Below are positions 9,252 through 17,850 of a stretch of DNA of 36,476 nt, piece after piece. Each line of letters starts with the position of its first letter. Position 1 is the stretch's first letter. The notes under the pieces are model-generated. The model made no database searches. It was not told where the DNA came from and worked only from the letters and a program-made list of their open reading frames with translations. The stretch covers positions 1-36,476 of the forward strand of contig JAQCLD010000001.1 of assembly GCA_027592785.1 (NCBI GenBank). The letters run 5' to 3'. Position numbers and translations under genes: made by a program. The DNA is from Acidobacteriota bacterium (GTDB lineage Bacteria > Acidobacteriota > Terriglobia > Bryobacterales > UBA6623).

Positions 9252-12155
9252 TTATCGTGCTGCGTCGCGCAGGATCTCGATCACGTGCCGCGGTCGGCGC
9301 TCGGTGAAGTGGGAGATCTGCTGACGGCAAGAGACGCCCGTCACGGCGATCTCCGTCTCGCTGTCTGCCGCCTCGACAGCGGGGAACAGGCGCTCCCTGC
9401 CGATCTTCTCGGAGACGTCGTAGTGTTCCTTCTCAAAGCCAAATGATCCCGCCATGCCGCAGCAGCCGGAATTAATTTCGTCAACCTGACAATCGGGAAT
9501 CAGGCGTAAAGCCTCGAGTGTTGGGGCCGTGCCGATGTGCGCCTTTTGGTGGCAATGGCCGTGGAGCAGTACGCCCTTCAGCGGCTTAAGCTTCAGATCG
9601 AGATTGCCTTGGCGGTTCTGCTCAACAAGGAACTCGTCGACCATCCAGGCGTTGCCGGCCACACGCGCGACGGCATCTCCCTTCACCAGATCGAGGTATT
9701 CATCGCGCAGGGTCAACAGGCAGCTGGGCTCGACGCCGAGCACGGGGATGTTGTCTTTGGCGTAGCGCGAAAGCAGCTGGACGTTTTGCTCGGCTTGTCC
9801 GCGGGCGTCCTCAAGCAGGCCTTTGGAGATCATCGGACGTCCGCAGCAAACCTTTTCGGCTAGCACGACCTCGTAGCCGGCTGTTTCGAGCAGTTCGACG
9901 GCGGCGCGTCCTACCTCGGGGTAGTTGTAGTTGGTGAAGCAGTCGTTGAATAGCGCGACTTGTCCCTTGGCGCCGGCCTGGCTGGTGCGCTTGGCGAACC
10001 AACTGGCGAGCGACTGCGGCGCGAACGGCGGCAAATCCCGACGAGCGTCGATTCCTAGCAAGGCTTGGTTGAGCGCTTTCACGGGGCCGAGTTTGAGCGA
10101 CCAGTTGGCCAGGCCGGCGAAGCGCGAGCCCCACTTGTTGATGGTTTCCGCGGCCCCGAAGAACTTAGCTCGTATGGGCGTGCCGTGCTTTTCGTAGTAG
10201 TGCGCCAGGAACTCGTACTTGATCTTGGCCAGGTCGACGTTTGAGGGACACTCGCGCTTGCAGCCTTTGCATTCGAGGCACAGATCGAGCGCATCGTACA
10301 TGCGCTTGGAGGTGAGCTCTTCGTGGGGGAGTTTGCCCGACAGGGCCGCGCGGAGCAGGTTGGCGCGTCCGCGGGTGGAGTGCTCTTCTTCCTTGGTCGC
10401 TTGGAAAGACGGACACATGGTGCCGACCATGGTCTTGCGGCAAACACCGGCGCCGTTGCACATCTCCACCGCTTGAGCGAAGCCGCCTTCACGGGAGAAG
10501 TCGAGGTGCGTTTTGATCTCGACGGTCTGATAGGAGCCGCCGTAGCGTAGGTCCTCGGTCAGCTCGGGCGCGTTGACGACTTTGCCGGGATTGAGGATGT
10601 TGTCCGGATCCCAGAGTTTCTTGAGTTCCAGGAAGCCCTTGTAGATGTCGTCGCCGAACAGCCAGCGGTTGTACCTGGAGCGGGCGATGCCGTCGCCGTG
10701 TTCGCCGCTCATCGAACCGCCGTGCTGCATGACCAGCTGGAAGACTTCATCGGCGATCGTCGCCATCTTGGCCACTTCCGCCGGGTCTTTCAGGTTGATC
10801 ATCGGGCGGATATGCAGGCAGCCCACCGAGGCGTGGCCGTAGTAGCCGCCTTGGGCGTTGTGCTTATCGAGTACGCCGGAGAACGCGCGTAGGAATGCGG
10901 GCAGTTCTTTGAGCGGCACGGCAGGGTCTTCGACGAAGGCCACCGGCTTGTGATCGCCGCGAACGCCCATCATGATGCCCAGCGATTCTTTACGCGTCTG
11001 CCAGATGCCTAGCTGAGTCTTGGCGTCGGTGACCTCGAGGTGGCCGTAACCGTTTCCTTTGCTTTCGAGCAGCAGGCGCAGTTTGTGGACCTTGTCGGCG
11101 ACTTCGGCGTCGTTTTCGCCGTAATACTCGGTCACCATCAGCGCTTGGGCTTCGGGGTCAACGAAGCTGATGCGGTCTTTGAACTCGTCGAGCTTCCGGG
11201 CCCTCGAGAGGATGAAGCCGTCGATCAGCTCGCAGGCGGCCGGGCCGGTGGCTACGATCTCGTCGGTGGCGTCGACCGCATCGAAGAGCGTCTTGAAGTG
11301 GGTGACGAGAATCGCTTTGTGGCGCGGCGCGGGAACGATGCGCAGCTTGGCCTCGACGATCACGCCCATGGTGCCTTCGCTGCCGATCACCACGCGGGCC
11401 AAGTTCAACGGACCAGGCTTGGCGGAGTAGCCGGCGCCGTAGACGCCGTTGTTGTCGATCAGTTCGTCGAGGTTGTAGCCGCTGACGCGCCGCAGAATCT
11501 GCGGAAATTTCTCGAGCGTCAGCTCGCGATACTTCTCGCCCAAGGCTAGAGATTCGCGATAGAGCTTGGCTTCGAAGGAATCGCCGCGCGTGAGGCTTTC
11601 GAGACTGCCGTTCTCGACGGGCTTGAACCAGGCCTCGGAGCCATCGGAGAGCACGACCTTGAGTTCAATGACATGGTCGATCGTCTTGCCGTAGAGGATC
11701 GAATGCGAGCCGGCGGAGTTGTTGCCGACCATGCCGCCGAGCGTGGCACGGCTGGCGGATGAGGTTGCTGGGCCGAACTGGTATCCGAGCGGGCGCAAGT
11801 GGCGGCCGAGTTGATCCTGCACAACGCCCGGCTCGACGCGAACCCATTGCTCCTCGACGTTCGTCTCGAGGATCTGGTTCATGTACTTCGAGAAGTCGAT
11901 GTGAACCGCTTCGCCGACGGTCTGACCCGAAAGGCTGGTGGCCCCGCCGCGCGGCAGGATGGGGATGCGGTGCTTGGCGGCGATGCGCACGGACTCGACT
12001 ACATCGCCTGTGTGGCGCGGGATTACCGCGCCGATCGGCTCGATCTGCCAAGCGCTGGCATCGGTTGAATAAAGGACGCGGGAGTACGCGTCGAAGCGGA
12101 CTTCGCCTTCGACCGCGCCGCGAAATGCGGCCTCTAACTCCTGGCGTTGCGACAT
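9252..12155 (-). CDS. FAD-linked oxidase / Fe-S fusion protein (GlcD-GlcF or D-lactate dehydrogenase type)
   Basis: A 967-residue fusion that oxidises a 2-hydroxy acid (glycolate, D-lactate or D-2-hydroxyglutarate) and passes electrons through iron-sulfur clusters. The FAD-binding_4 domain covers about 35-180 with PRGGATSLSGQ and GNNSAGSHS; the FAD-oxidase C-terminal domain covers about 210-525 with GSEGTMGVI, GHASVGCLHIRP and SGEHGDGIARS. The ferredoxin-like domain has cysteines at about 566, 572 and 581 and a second set, CLECKGCKREC, at 626-636. Two cysteine-rich CCG repeats follow (CC at 770-771 and 898-899). This layout matches YdiJ-like single-chain enzymes rather than separate GlcD, GlcE and GlcF. 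The epimerase gene ends 59 bases upstream, so the two are probably cotranscribed. The exact substrate is not readable. Confidence 0.93.
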   Translation of the reverse strand: MSQRQELEAAFRGAVEGEVRFDAYSRVLYSTDASAWQIEPIGAVIPRHTGDVVESVRIAAKHRIPILPRGGATSLSGQTVGEAVHIDFSKYMNQILETNVEEQWVRVEPGVVQDQLGRHLRPLGYQFGPATSSASRATLGGMVGNNSAGSHSILYGKTIDHVIELKVVLSDGSEAWFKPVENGSLESLTRGDSFEAKLYRESLALGEKYRELTLEKFPQILRRVSGYNLDELIDNNGVYGAGYSAKPGPLNLARVVIGSEGTMGVIVEAKLRIVPAPRHKAILVTHFKTLFDAVDATDEIVATGPAACELIDGFILSRARKLDEFKDRISFVDPEAQALMVTEYYGENDAEVADKVHKLRLLLESKGNGYGHLEVTDAKTQLGIWQTRKESLGIMMGVRGDHKPVAFVEDPAVPLKELPAFLRAFSGVLDKHNAQGGYYGHASVGCLHIRPMINLKDPAEVAKMATIADEVFQLVMQHGGSMSGEHGDGIARSRYNRWLFGDDIYKGFLELKKLWDPDNILNPGKVVNAPELTEDLRYGGSYQTVEIKTHLDFSREGGFAQAVEMCNGAGVCRKTMVGTMCPSFQATKEEEHSTRGRANLLRAALSGKLPHEELTSKRMYDALDLCLECKGCKRECPSNVDLAKIKYEFLAHYYEKHGTPIRAKFFGAAETINKWGSRFAGLANWSLKLGPVKALNQALLGIDARRDLPPFAPQSLASWFAKRTSQAGAKGQVALFNDCFTNYNYPEVGRAAVELLETAGYEVVLAEKVCCGRPMISKGLLEDARGQAEQNVQLLSRYAKDNIPVLGVEPSCLLTLRDEYLDLVKGDAVARVAGNAWMVDEFLVEQNRQGNLDLKLKPLKGVLLHGHCHQKAHIGTAPTLEALRLIPDCQVDEINSGCCGMAGSFGFEKEHYDVSEKIGRERLFPAVEAADSETEIAVTGVSCRQQISHFTERRPRHVIEILRDAAR

Positions 12156-12214
12156 GTGATTCTGGGTTGACCTGGGACGCGCCGTCGTTCACGTGCGCCC
12201 AGGCGGCTCTCTCT

Positions 12215-13147
12215 TCATCGTCCCAAATTTACGAAGGGCATGAACTGCGAAAGGTAGCGCGCGCTTTGGCGCAGTGACTCGTGGCGCGCGCGAAGCGTTT
12301 TCTCGTAGACGCGATCTTCGACTTCTATGCAAACCGTCCCGTTGTAGCCGGCATCGGTGAGCGCTGAGAAAAAACCGCCCCAGTCGACATCGCCAAGGCC
12401 GGGGAGTTTCGGGGTGTGGAAATCAGGCGGCAAGGCAAGGACGCCGACGTCGTTCAGCCTGTCCCAGTCGACGCGTACGTCCTTGGCGTGCACATGACGG
12501 ATGCGGTCGGCGAACTCGGTGATCGGAGCGATCTCGTCCATCTGCTGCCAGATCATGTGCGAGGGGTCGTAGTTGAGGCCGAAGTATTTGCTCGGAATGT
12601 CGGCAAACATGCGCCGCCAGATTGCCGGGCTGTGGGCCAGGTTTTTGCCTGAGGGCCACTCGTCGCTGCTGAAAAGCATTGGGCAGTTCTCGATGCCGAC
12701 CCACACGCCGCGGTCTTCGGCGTATTGAATCAGCGGCGTCCAAGTCTTCACGAAGCGCGCCCAGTTCCCCTCAACGGACTTGGTGAAGTCGCGCCCAACG
12801 AAGGCGGTGACTTTGTTGATCCCGAGCAGAGCAGAGGCGCGAATCACTTTTCGCAAGTGAGCGACCGCCGCCTTAGCCTCATCTCGATCAGGCGAGAGAG
12901 CGTTGGGGTAGTAGCCCAGGCTGCTGATGGAGACGCCCGCCGACTTCAATAAGTCGTTGATGTAGGTCGCATCGGATTTCTTGAGGTCGGTGACGTCGAT
13001 GTGGGTCACGCCCGCGTAGCGGCGCTCTGCCTTACCTTGCGGCCAGCACATGACTTCGACGCAGTCGAAGCCTGCCCGGGCGGCAAATTCGATGACCTGC
13101 TCGAAACTCTGGTCGGCCAAGATGGCGCTCACGAATCCCAGTTGCAT
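12215..13147 (-). CDS. TIM-barrel sugar phosphate isomerase/epimerase-like protein
   Basis: A 310-residue protein of the xylose isomerase-like TIM-barrel superfamily (AP_endonuc_2 type). Visible markers are the first strand LGFVSAIL, the [11 protein letters not shown] strand, the [14 protein letters not shown] helix, the metal-binding glutamate in [23 protein letters not shown], the [11 protein letters not shown] turn, and [11 protein letters not shown] with a late glutamate ligand. These are the metal-ligand positions of the family. It likely isomerises or epimerises a sugar or sugar acid. It diverges from the GH88 gene over 61 bases. ATG 13147 has a TAAGCT -10-like box seven bases upstream and no Shine-Dalgarno; the longer frame upstream reaches into the opposite gene and is rejected. 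Confidence 0.88.
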   Translation of the reverse strand: MQLGFVSAILADQSFEQVIEFAARAGFDCVEVMCWPQGKAERRYAGVTHIDVTDLKKSDATYINDLLKSAGVSISSLGYYPNALSPDRDEAKAAVAHLRKVIRASALLGINKVTAFVGRDFTKSVEGNWARFVKTWTPLIQYAEDRGVWVGIENCPMLFSSDEWPSGKNLAHSPAIWRRMFADIPSKYFGLNYDPSHMIWQQMDEIAPITEFADRIRHVHAKDVRVDWDRLNDVGVLALPPDFHTPKLPGLGDVDWGGFFSALTDAGYNGTVCIEVEDRVYEKTLRARHESLRQSARYLSQFMPFVNLGR

Positions 13148-13154
13148 GGATGAC

Positions 13155-13160
13155 AGCTTA
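13155..13160 (-). promoter_or_regulatory. -10-like box before the TIM-barrel gene
   Basis: Minus-strand TAAGCT lies seven bases before ATG 13147, fitting leaderless transcription. A second candidate, TATCAT on the minus strand at 13189-13194, would give a leader of about 40 bases. Confidence 0.3.
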
Positions 13161-13190
13161 GCGGAAGTTCCGGCCGGGGCAGAGCGAGCA

Positions 13191-13199
13191 TGATACGCT
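13191..13199 (+). promoter_or_regulatory. Extended -10 before the GH88 gene
   Basis: TGATACGCT fits TGnTAnnnT and ends nine bases before ATG 13209. It overlaps a minus-strand TATCAT, so the same site could fire in both directions. No Shine-Dalgarno is seen. Confidence 0.4.
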
Positions 13200-13208
13200 G
13201 GCCTGCTT

Positions 13209-14330
13209 ATGGTGGAAATCTGCACATCCGACGAATGGCGTCCCGCGGCCGAGCACGCCCTGGAGTTCGCTCAAGGGCAAGTCCGTAACTTGATCGAACA
13301 CGATCCAGGGTTTTACCCGATGTACTCGGAGGGCGGGCGCTGGCGGCACGGCAAAGAGGCTTGGACTCACTGGTGCGACGGCTTTCTGCCGGGCATGATG
13401 TGGATCTTCGCCAAGCACACGAAGGATCCCTATTGGTTTGCCGCGGCGGAACGCTACAGCAGGCCGTTAGAAGAGCGGAAGTTCGATCGCGATGTCCACG
13501 ATCTGGGTTTCATCTTCTTCTCCACCTACCACCGTTGGCATGAGTTGAGCGGCGATGCCGAACTGGATGCCGTCGTGATTCAGGCCGGGCAGACGCTGGC
13601 CAAGCGCTTTCAGCAGAAGGGCGAATACTTGAGCTCGTTCATGGGTCCCGAGTCGGTCTTTATCGACATCATGGCCAACGTTGGCATCATCGTTTACGCC
13701 GCTCAAAAGACGGGTGACGAGGCGTTGCTCGATGTTGCCTTCAAGCATTGCCTGACGTCGCAGAAGCGGCTTGTCCGCGGCGACGGCAGCACGGCCCATG
13801 AAGGGATTTTCGACCTGGAGACCGGCGAGTTCTTAAGGCAAACGACGCAGCAGGGCTGTCGCGGCGATTCGTGCTGGTCGCGCGGTTTGGCTTGGGCGAT
13901 CTACGGCTTTACTTCGGTCTACGAGGCGACCAAGGATCCTAGGTTTTTTGAGGCGGCTCGGGCCTGCGCGAACTACTACATCGTCAATACCCCCGCTGAC
14001 GGCGTGCCGCTGATGGATTATGACTTTCCGCCTGATGTAGAACAGCGGCGCGAGTCTTCAGCTGCGGCGATTACCGCGGCAGCCTTGTTTCGTTTGGCGC
14101 GAGTCGTGCCGCACCCGGCCCAGGGCGCTCTTTACGACGGAGTCGCCCGGCGGATCATCACGACTCTGGCCACTCCCCCCTATCTCGCCTCGGAGACGCC
14201 TGGCTGGGAAGGAATCCTCAAGGAAGGCATCTATCACCTCGACAAAGGTCTGGGCGTCGGGGAAAGCGTGATGTGGGGCGAGTATTTTTTCTGCGAGGCG
14301 TTGGACCGCGCGTTGACCCCTATCGCCTAG
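13209..14330 (+). CDS. GH88 unsaturated glucuronyl/rhamnogalacturonyl hydrolase
   Basis: A 373-residue glycoside hydrolase family 88 protein with an (alpha/alpha)6 barrel. It would remove the unsaturated uronic acid left by polysaccharide lyases on pectin, glycosaminoglycan or similar oligosaccharides. The proposed catalytic aspartates are in VHDLGF (D98) and FIDIMAN (D153). Other family stretches are [48 protein letters not shown] and [12 protein letters not shown]. No signal peptide is seen, so it acts in the cytoplasm on imported oligosaccharides. It is divergent from the TIM-barrel gene, and a flavoenzyme follows within 30 bases. The neighbourhood fits uronate use. Confidence 0.9.
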   Translation: MVEICTSDEWRPAAEHALEFAQGQVRNLIEHDPGFYPMYSEGGRWRHGKEAWTHWCDGFLPGMMWIFAKHTKDPYWFAAAERYSRPLEERKFDRDVHDLGFIFFSTYHRWHELSGDAELDAVVIQAGQTLAKRFQQKGEYLSSFMGPESVFIDIMANVGIIVYAAQKTGDEALLDVAFKHCLTSQKRLVRGDGSTAHEGIFDLETGEFLRQTTQQGCRGDSCWSRGLAWAIYGFTSVYEATKDPRFFEAARACANYYIVNTPADGVPLMDYDFPPDVEQRRESSAAAITAAALFRLARVVPHPAQGALYDGVARRIITTLATPPYLASETPGWEGILKEGIYHLDKGLGVGESVMWGEYFFCEALDRALTPIA

Positions 14331-14340
14331 CGTGCGCTAG
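14327..14340. repeat. Palindrome over the GH88 stop codon
   Basis: CTAGCG-TG-CGCTAG is a perfect 6+6 inverted repeat that includes the GH88 stop (14328-14330) and lies six bases before the next promoter-like element. It may be an operator for the downstream flavoenzyme gene or a chance palindrome. Confidence 0.35.
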
Positions 14341-14345
14341 CACCT

Positions 14346-14354
14346 TGATACGAT
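14346..14354 (+). promoter_or_regulatory. Extended -10 before the DAO-type gene
   Basis: TGATACGAT fits TGnTAnnnT and is nearly the same as the element before the GH88 gene. It ends six bases before GTG 14361. Confidence 0.4.
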
Positions 14355-14360
14355 GGGTTG

Positions 14361-15530
14361 GTGAGAGATTCCATCTGGCGCAGGACGTTAGGCGAGGCGG
14401 ATCTCGCCGTCCTTGAGACCTCCGACGAAGCTCCCGCTTCGGCTGATATCGTCGTCGTCGGCGCCGGTCCGATTGGCCTAGCGACGGCCTACTATTTGGT
14501 GGAAGCAGGCGTCGAGAACGTCTGCGTCATTGATCGCGGAGATCTGTTGGGCGAGGCCGGCGGCGCGAATGCGGGCGGCTTGTGGTTTGCCCATCAATCC
14601 GTCGCCGAGGGCGCCGCCTCAGCGGTTCCGCTGCTAGCCGAGAGCGCCGTGCTCTACGACGAGTTGGAAGATCGCTTCGCCTTTGATCGCACTTATGGCG
14701 GCTTGCTGGAACTGATCGAAGACCAGGCCGCTCACAGCATTGCCGTGGGACGAGCCGCCGCTGCGCGGAACGCTGGATTCGAAGCGGAGATCCTGAACAC
14801 AACGGAAATGCGCGATCTTGAGCCCGGCCTCAACGGAGACTTCGCCGGAGGCCTGCTGTACCCCGACGACGGCCAAGTGCATCCCGCCAAGCTTGCGGCA
14901 GGCTGGATTCGCCGAATTCGCGAGGCCGGAGGTAAAGTTTGCGCTGCTACCGAAGCCCTGCGCCTAGGCCCGCCCGTGGTGACTTCAGCCGGCAACATCG
15001 AAGCGCAATGCGTCGTTGTCGCCTGCGGCGCGTGGACTCCTCTAACGACGCAAGCGCTGGGTTGGACGCCCCCGATTCGCCCTGTCCGAGGCACTCTGCT
15101 GGCGCTCCCCGAGATGCCCTCGGGCACCATCAGAAGCGCGGTGATTGGACCCAAGTACTACTGGTGGCAGCTCCCGTCCGGGGCCATCGTCGGCGGCGGT
15201 TCCGAGGAGCTCGTGGCCTTCGACCGCTCGCCGAATGAAGCGATTGTCGCGGAGATTCGAGCCGATCTCGCCGCTCGGTTCCCCACTCTTGCCGCGCAGC
15301 CGACGGTGTGTTCGTGGACCGGGTTTCGCCCGCACTGCGGTGACCTGTTGCCCGTAATTGGCGGAGTTCCTGGACGTGACGACGTCTTCGTCTCCGCCGG
15401 CCATTTTCGGATGGGCGTGATGACGGCGCCGGGAAGCGGGCTCGCGCTAGCACAGTTGATTGTTGACGGCGAAACCGAGATCGACATCGAAGCCATGAGT
15501 CCCGAACGCTTTGCGCTGTCGTCGGCTTAA
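14361..15530 (+). CDS. FAD-dependent oxidoreductase of the DAO family
   Basis: A 389-residue D-amino-acid-oxidase-type (PF01266) flavoprotein. The N-terminal ADP-binding fold is DIVVVGAGPIGLATAYYLVEAG at about residues 30-51, ending in the acidic VIDRGD. The C-terminal FAD-contact segment is FRPHCGDLLPVIGG with SAGHFRMGVMTAPGSGLALAQLI, a pattern close to glycine oxidase ThiO and related amine oxidases. It probably oxidises a secondary amine or amino acid; the substrate is not readable, and no thi genes are nearby. GTG 14361 is preferred over TTG 14358 because the -10-like element ends at 14354 and leaves six bases. The stop overlaps the stop of the TonB-like gene on the other strand (shared TTAA). 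Confidence 0.86.
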   Translation: MRDSIWRRTLGEADLAVLETSDEAPASADIVVVGAGPIGLATAYYLVEAGVENVCVIDRGDLLGEAGGANAGGLWFAHQSVAEGAASAVPLLAESAVLYDELEDRFAFDRTYGGLLELIEDQAAHSIAVGRAAAARNAGFEAEILNTTEMRDLEPGLNGDFAGGLLYPDDGQVHPAKLAAGWIRRIREAGGKVCAATEALRLGPPVVTSAGNIEAQCVVVACGAWTPLTTQALGWTPPIRPVRGTLLALPEMPSGTIRSAVIGPKYYWWQLPSGAIVGGGSEELVAFDRSPNEAIVAEIRADLAARFPTLAAQPTVCSWTGFRPHCGDLLPVIGGVPGRDDVFVSAGHFRMGVMTAPGSGLALAQLIVDGETEIDIEAMSPERFALSSA

Positions 15531-16891
15531 GGCTTGACGTTGTAAAGAAAGACGAACTGCACGCGAATCTCGTCGCCTTTGAAGTCAGCCGGCAACGGCG
15601 GAAACGGCAGCGAGGCGCTCACGCCGGCGACCGAGGCGCGGTCCAGGGGTTGGGAGCGGGCCGACGAAGAGATGACCAGCTTGGGCACGTCTCCTTGGCG
15701 CGAGATCGAGAACTGCAGTGCGACACGGCCCTTCTCCAACCCGAGCCGTGCGCTTTCTGGGATCACCGCGAACCAGTTGCGCCGTACGGAGTTGAGAATC
15801 TGCAGCAGATAGGGGCGGAAGTCCACGCCTTCGGGGTCGCTCAGCAGTTCTAATCCGCTGCCAATATTCCCCTTGGATGGAGCCGAGTAGCCGCCGATCG
15901 CTGCGGCGCCGACGCCGTCTCCTACCGCCTGGCGGCCCCCTCCCTGGTCAGACATCTGCGAAATGGCCGCGGCGGCCATCTCGTCGCGCCCGCGAGTGAG
16001 CTTCATCTCGCCCAGTTGCAAGGGACCGTCGGGAGCGGGCATCATTGCGCGCGCGTTCTCTAGTTGCAGTCGGGGCCTTTCCTGTTCGGGGGCGCGGGTC
16101 GTGGGCTCCTGCGGATCCTCAGCGAGGCGTATTCCTGGCTGGAACTCGCCCGGAGTCGGCGTCCGCGCTGCGGCCGGTTCGGGAGCGCTGACTGGCGTCG
16201 GTATCTCCACCGCGGCGCTTAGTTCGGGCGGCAGCGGCACGGGTTCCTGCAAGAGCGGCTGCATCGGAGGCGCAGGTGTCGGCTGCAGCTTCACTTCAGG
16301 CGCGATGACTGGATTGGGGGCAGCGGCAGGGCTGGGCGTCGGCGCCTCGCCCTCATCACCGCGAGCCTGCGGGCGCATTTGGGCCAGTTGCTCGGGGCTG
16401 GGCGCCGTCAGCGTGATCTTGGTGTATTGTCTGCCGGGGTCGGGCTCGGTCGGCTCCGGCGACCGGCTTGTTCGGGGCTGGAACAACGCGACGAGAATCA
16501 GCGCCAAATGCAGTGCGATGGAGGCCGAGCGAGAGGTCAACAGCCGCTTCTTTTCCGAAGAATCGGCATCCCAGGCAACAACGAAATTCGGTTCCGGCCC
16601 CGGCTCTAGTTCGGGAACTGTTTGCTCGGTGGGATGCCGTTCGCGAAATCGTTGAGCCGGTTGAAAATCTTCGATCAACAGCCGCAAAGGGGTCTCGTCC
16701 GGCGCGGCGTCAGGGTCTCCCTCGTGTTCGACGAGCCAGCGGTCAAGCCGGGAACCGGAGTCTTCGGGCAAGAAATGCGGCTCGGGACTCTCGAAGCTGG
16801 TCCCGGACTCGGCCTGAGTAGAACCTCCGCGCGCCGCCGGATAGTCCTCCAGCAGCAGGCGCAGTTCCGGTTCTGGCGCAGGTCGCTTCAC
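15527..16891 (-). CDS. TonB-like energy transducer with long cytoplasmic N-terminus
   Basis: A 454-residue TonB-family protein. The C-terminal TonB domain covers about 355-453 (LLQILNSVRRNWFAVIPE; GRVALQFSISRQGDVPKL; VSASLPFPPLPADF). A proline-rich periplasmic linker runs from about 145 to 290, and a single membrane helix is at about 122-138. In front lies an unusual cytoplasmic segment of 120 residues with two similar short motifs, LRLLLEDYPA (10-19) and LRLLIEDFQPA (69-79). It should couple inner-membrane energy to outer-membrane transport or envelope function; no ExbB/ExbD is in the window. The GTG start overlaps the stop of the Gfo/Idh/MocA gene by four bases (GTGA), so it is translationally coupled into the fabZ-lpxI operon. 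Confidence 0.88.
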   Translation of the reverse strand: MKRPAPEPELRLLLEDYPAARGGSTQAESGTSFESPEPHFLPEDSGSRLDRWLVEHEGDPDAAPDETPLRLLIEDFQPAQRFRERHPTEQTVPELEPGPEPNFVVAWDADSSEKKRLLTSRSASIALHLALILVALFQPRTSRSPEPTEPDPGRQYTKITLTAPSPEQLAQMRPQARGDEGEAPTPSPAAAPNPVIAPEVKLQPTPAPPMQPLLQEPVPLPPELSAAVEIPTPVSAPEPAAARTPTPGEFQPGIRLAEDPQEPTTRAPEQERPRLQLENARAMMPAPDGPLQLGEMKLTRGRDEMAAAAISQMSDQGGGRQAVGDGVGAAAIGGYSAPSKGNIGSGLELLSDPEGVDFRPYLLQILNSVRRNWFAVIPESARLGLEKGRVALQFSISRQGDVPKLVISSSARSQPLDRASVAGVSASLPFPPLPADFKGDEIRVQFVFLYNVKP

Positions 16892-17850
16892 TGCTTGGCG
16901 TGCGCCGCAATCGTCTTTTCGATGATGCCGGCGTGAGTCTCCATTTCCGCCCTTATTCTAAGCGCGGTTTCGAGCGTCCCTCGTACTTGGGCGCCGGAAA
17001 CGCGGGGCTGCTCGCGAGTAGCGACCGACCGCAAGAAGGCTTGGCTCTGGCGCACCAAGGGCTCGGCCTTCTCCGGGGCGATCTTGCGGAATTGCGGGAC
17101 GTTGTTGTCGTCCAAGCCGATAACGACCCCGTCTTGTGCCGTGTAATCCACTGAAACGTATTGACGCGGCTGGAAGAAGCGTAGTTTCCGAACCTTTTCG
17201 GTCGAGACGCGGCTGGCGGTCAGATTGGCGACGCAACCGTTCTCGAAAACGATACGCACGCTGGCGATATCGGGCTGGCGGGATAGGATCGGCACGCCTG
17301 CAGCCTCGATGCGGTTGATCGGCGAGTCGACCATGGCGAGAACGATGTCGAGGTCATGGATCATCAGATCGAGCACGACATCGATGTCCAGGCTGCGTGG
17401 CGCGAACGTGCTCAAGCGATGAACTTCGAAGAACAGCGGCAGCACGGCTGCCTTGATGGCTTCTTCAACGGCCGGGTTGTAGCGCTCGAGGTGGCCGACC
17501 TGCAGAATACGGCTATGCTGTGCGGCCGCGTTGATGAGTTGGTCGGCGGCACCGAGGTTCGCGGCTAAAGGCTTCTCAACCAAGACGTCAATGCCTGCCT
17601 CGAGCAGCGCGACGCCCACCTCGGCGTGGTTCGCGGTTGGGGCGGCGACGCAGACGGCGTCGGCCTTGCCGATGAGCTGGCGGTAGTCAGTGAGCGCCTC
17701 ACAGCCGTACTTGGCGGCGATCTCGCTGGCCCGTGTTTCGTTCGCGTCGACGACTGCAACCAACTCCGCTTCGGCCAGGCCTGCCAGCACTCGGGCATGG
17801 TTTTGGCCAAAGGCGCCGACGCCGACGACCGCGGTGCGAATCTTATCCAT
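16888..17850 (-). CDS. Gfo/Idh/MocA family oxidoreductase
   Basis: A 320-residue NAD(P)-dependent oxidoreductase. The Rossmann fold begins IRTAVVGVGAFGQNHARVL with GxGxxG at residues 10-15; the substrate-site lysine is in VEKPLA (92-97), followed by VGHLERYNPA at about 118-127. The C-terminal alpha/beta domain follows. Family members oxidise sugars, often nucleotide sugars such as UDP-GlcNAc derivatives. Its position directly after lpxI suggests a role in lipid A or envelope sugar modification, for example making a 3-keto or amino sugar precursor; that is inference. The start ATG 17850 lies inside the end of lpxI (overlap ATGGATAA) with GAGAGAG just upstream. It overlaps the TonB-like gene by four bases. 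Confidence 0.92.
   Translation of the reverse strand: MDKIRTAVVGVGAFGQNHARVLAGLAEAELVAVVDANETRASEIAAKYGCEALTDYRQLIGKADAVCVAAPTANHAEVGVALLEAGIDVLVEKPLAANLGAADQLINAAAQHSRILQVGHLERYNPAVEEAIKAAVLPLFFEVHRLSTFAPRSLDIDVVLDLMIHDLDIVLAMVDSPINRIEAAGVPILSRQPDIASVRIVFENGCVANLTASRVSTEKVRKLRFFQPRQYVSVDYTAQDGVVIGLDDNNVPQFRKIAPEKAEPLVRQSQAFLRSVATREQPRVSGAQVRGTLETALRIRAEMETHAGIIEKTIAAHAKQ

Noticed and set aside
14361-15530. Naming the DAO-family gene thiO
   Set aside because: The C-terminal segment resembles ThiO, but many amine oxidases share it and no thiamine gene is in the window.
15963-16655. A 230-codon open frame on the plus strand opposite the TonB-like gene
   Set aside because: Its Gly/Ser/Ala low-complexity composition mirrors the Pro/Ala/Glu linker of the real gene; there is no ribosome-binding site and no family feature.
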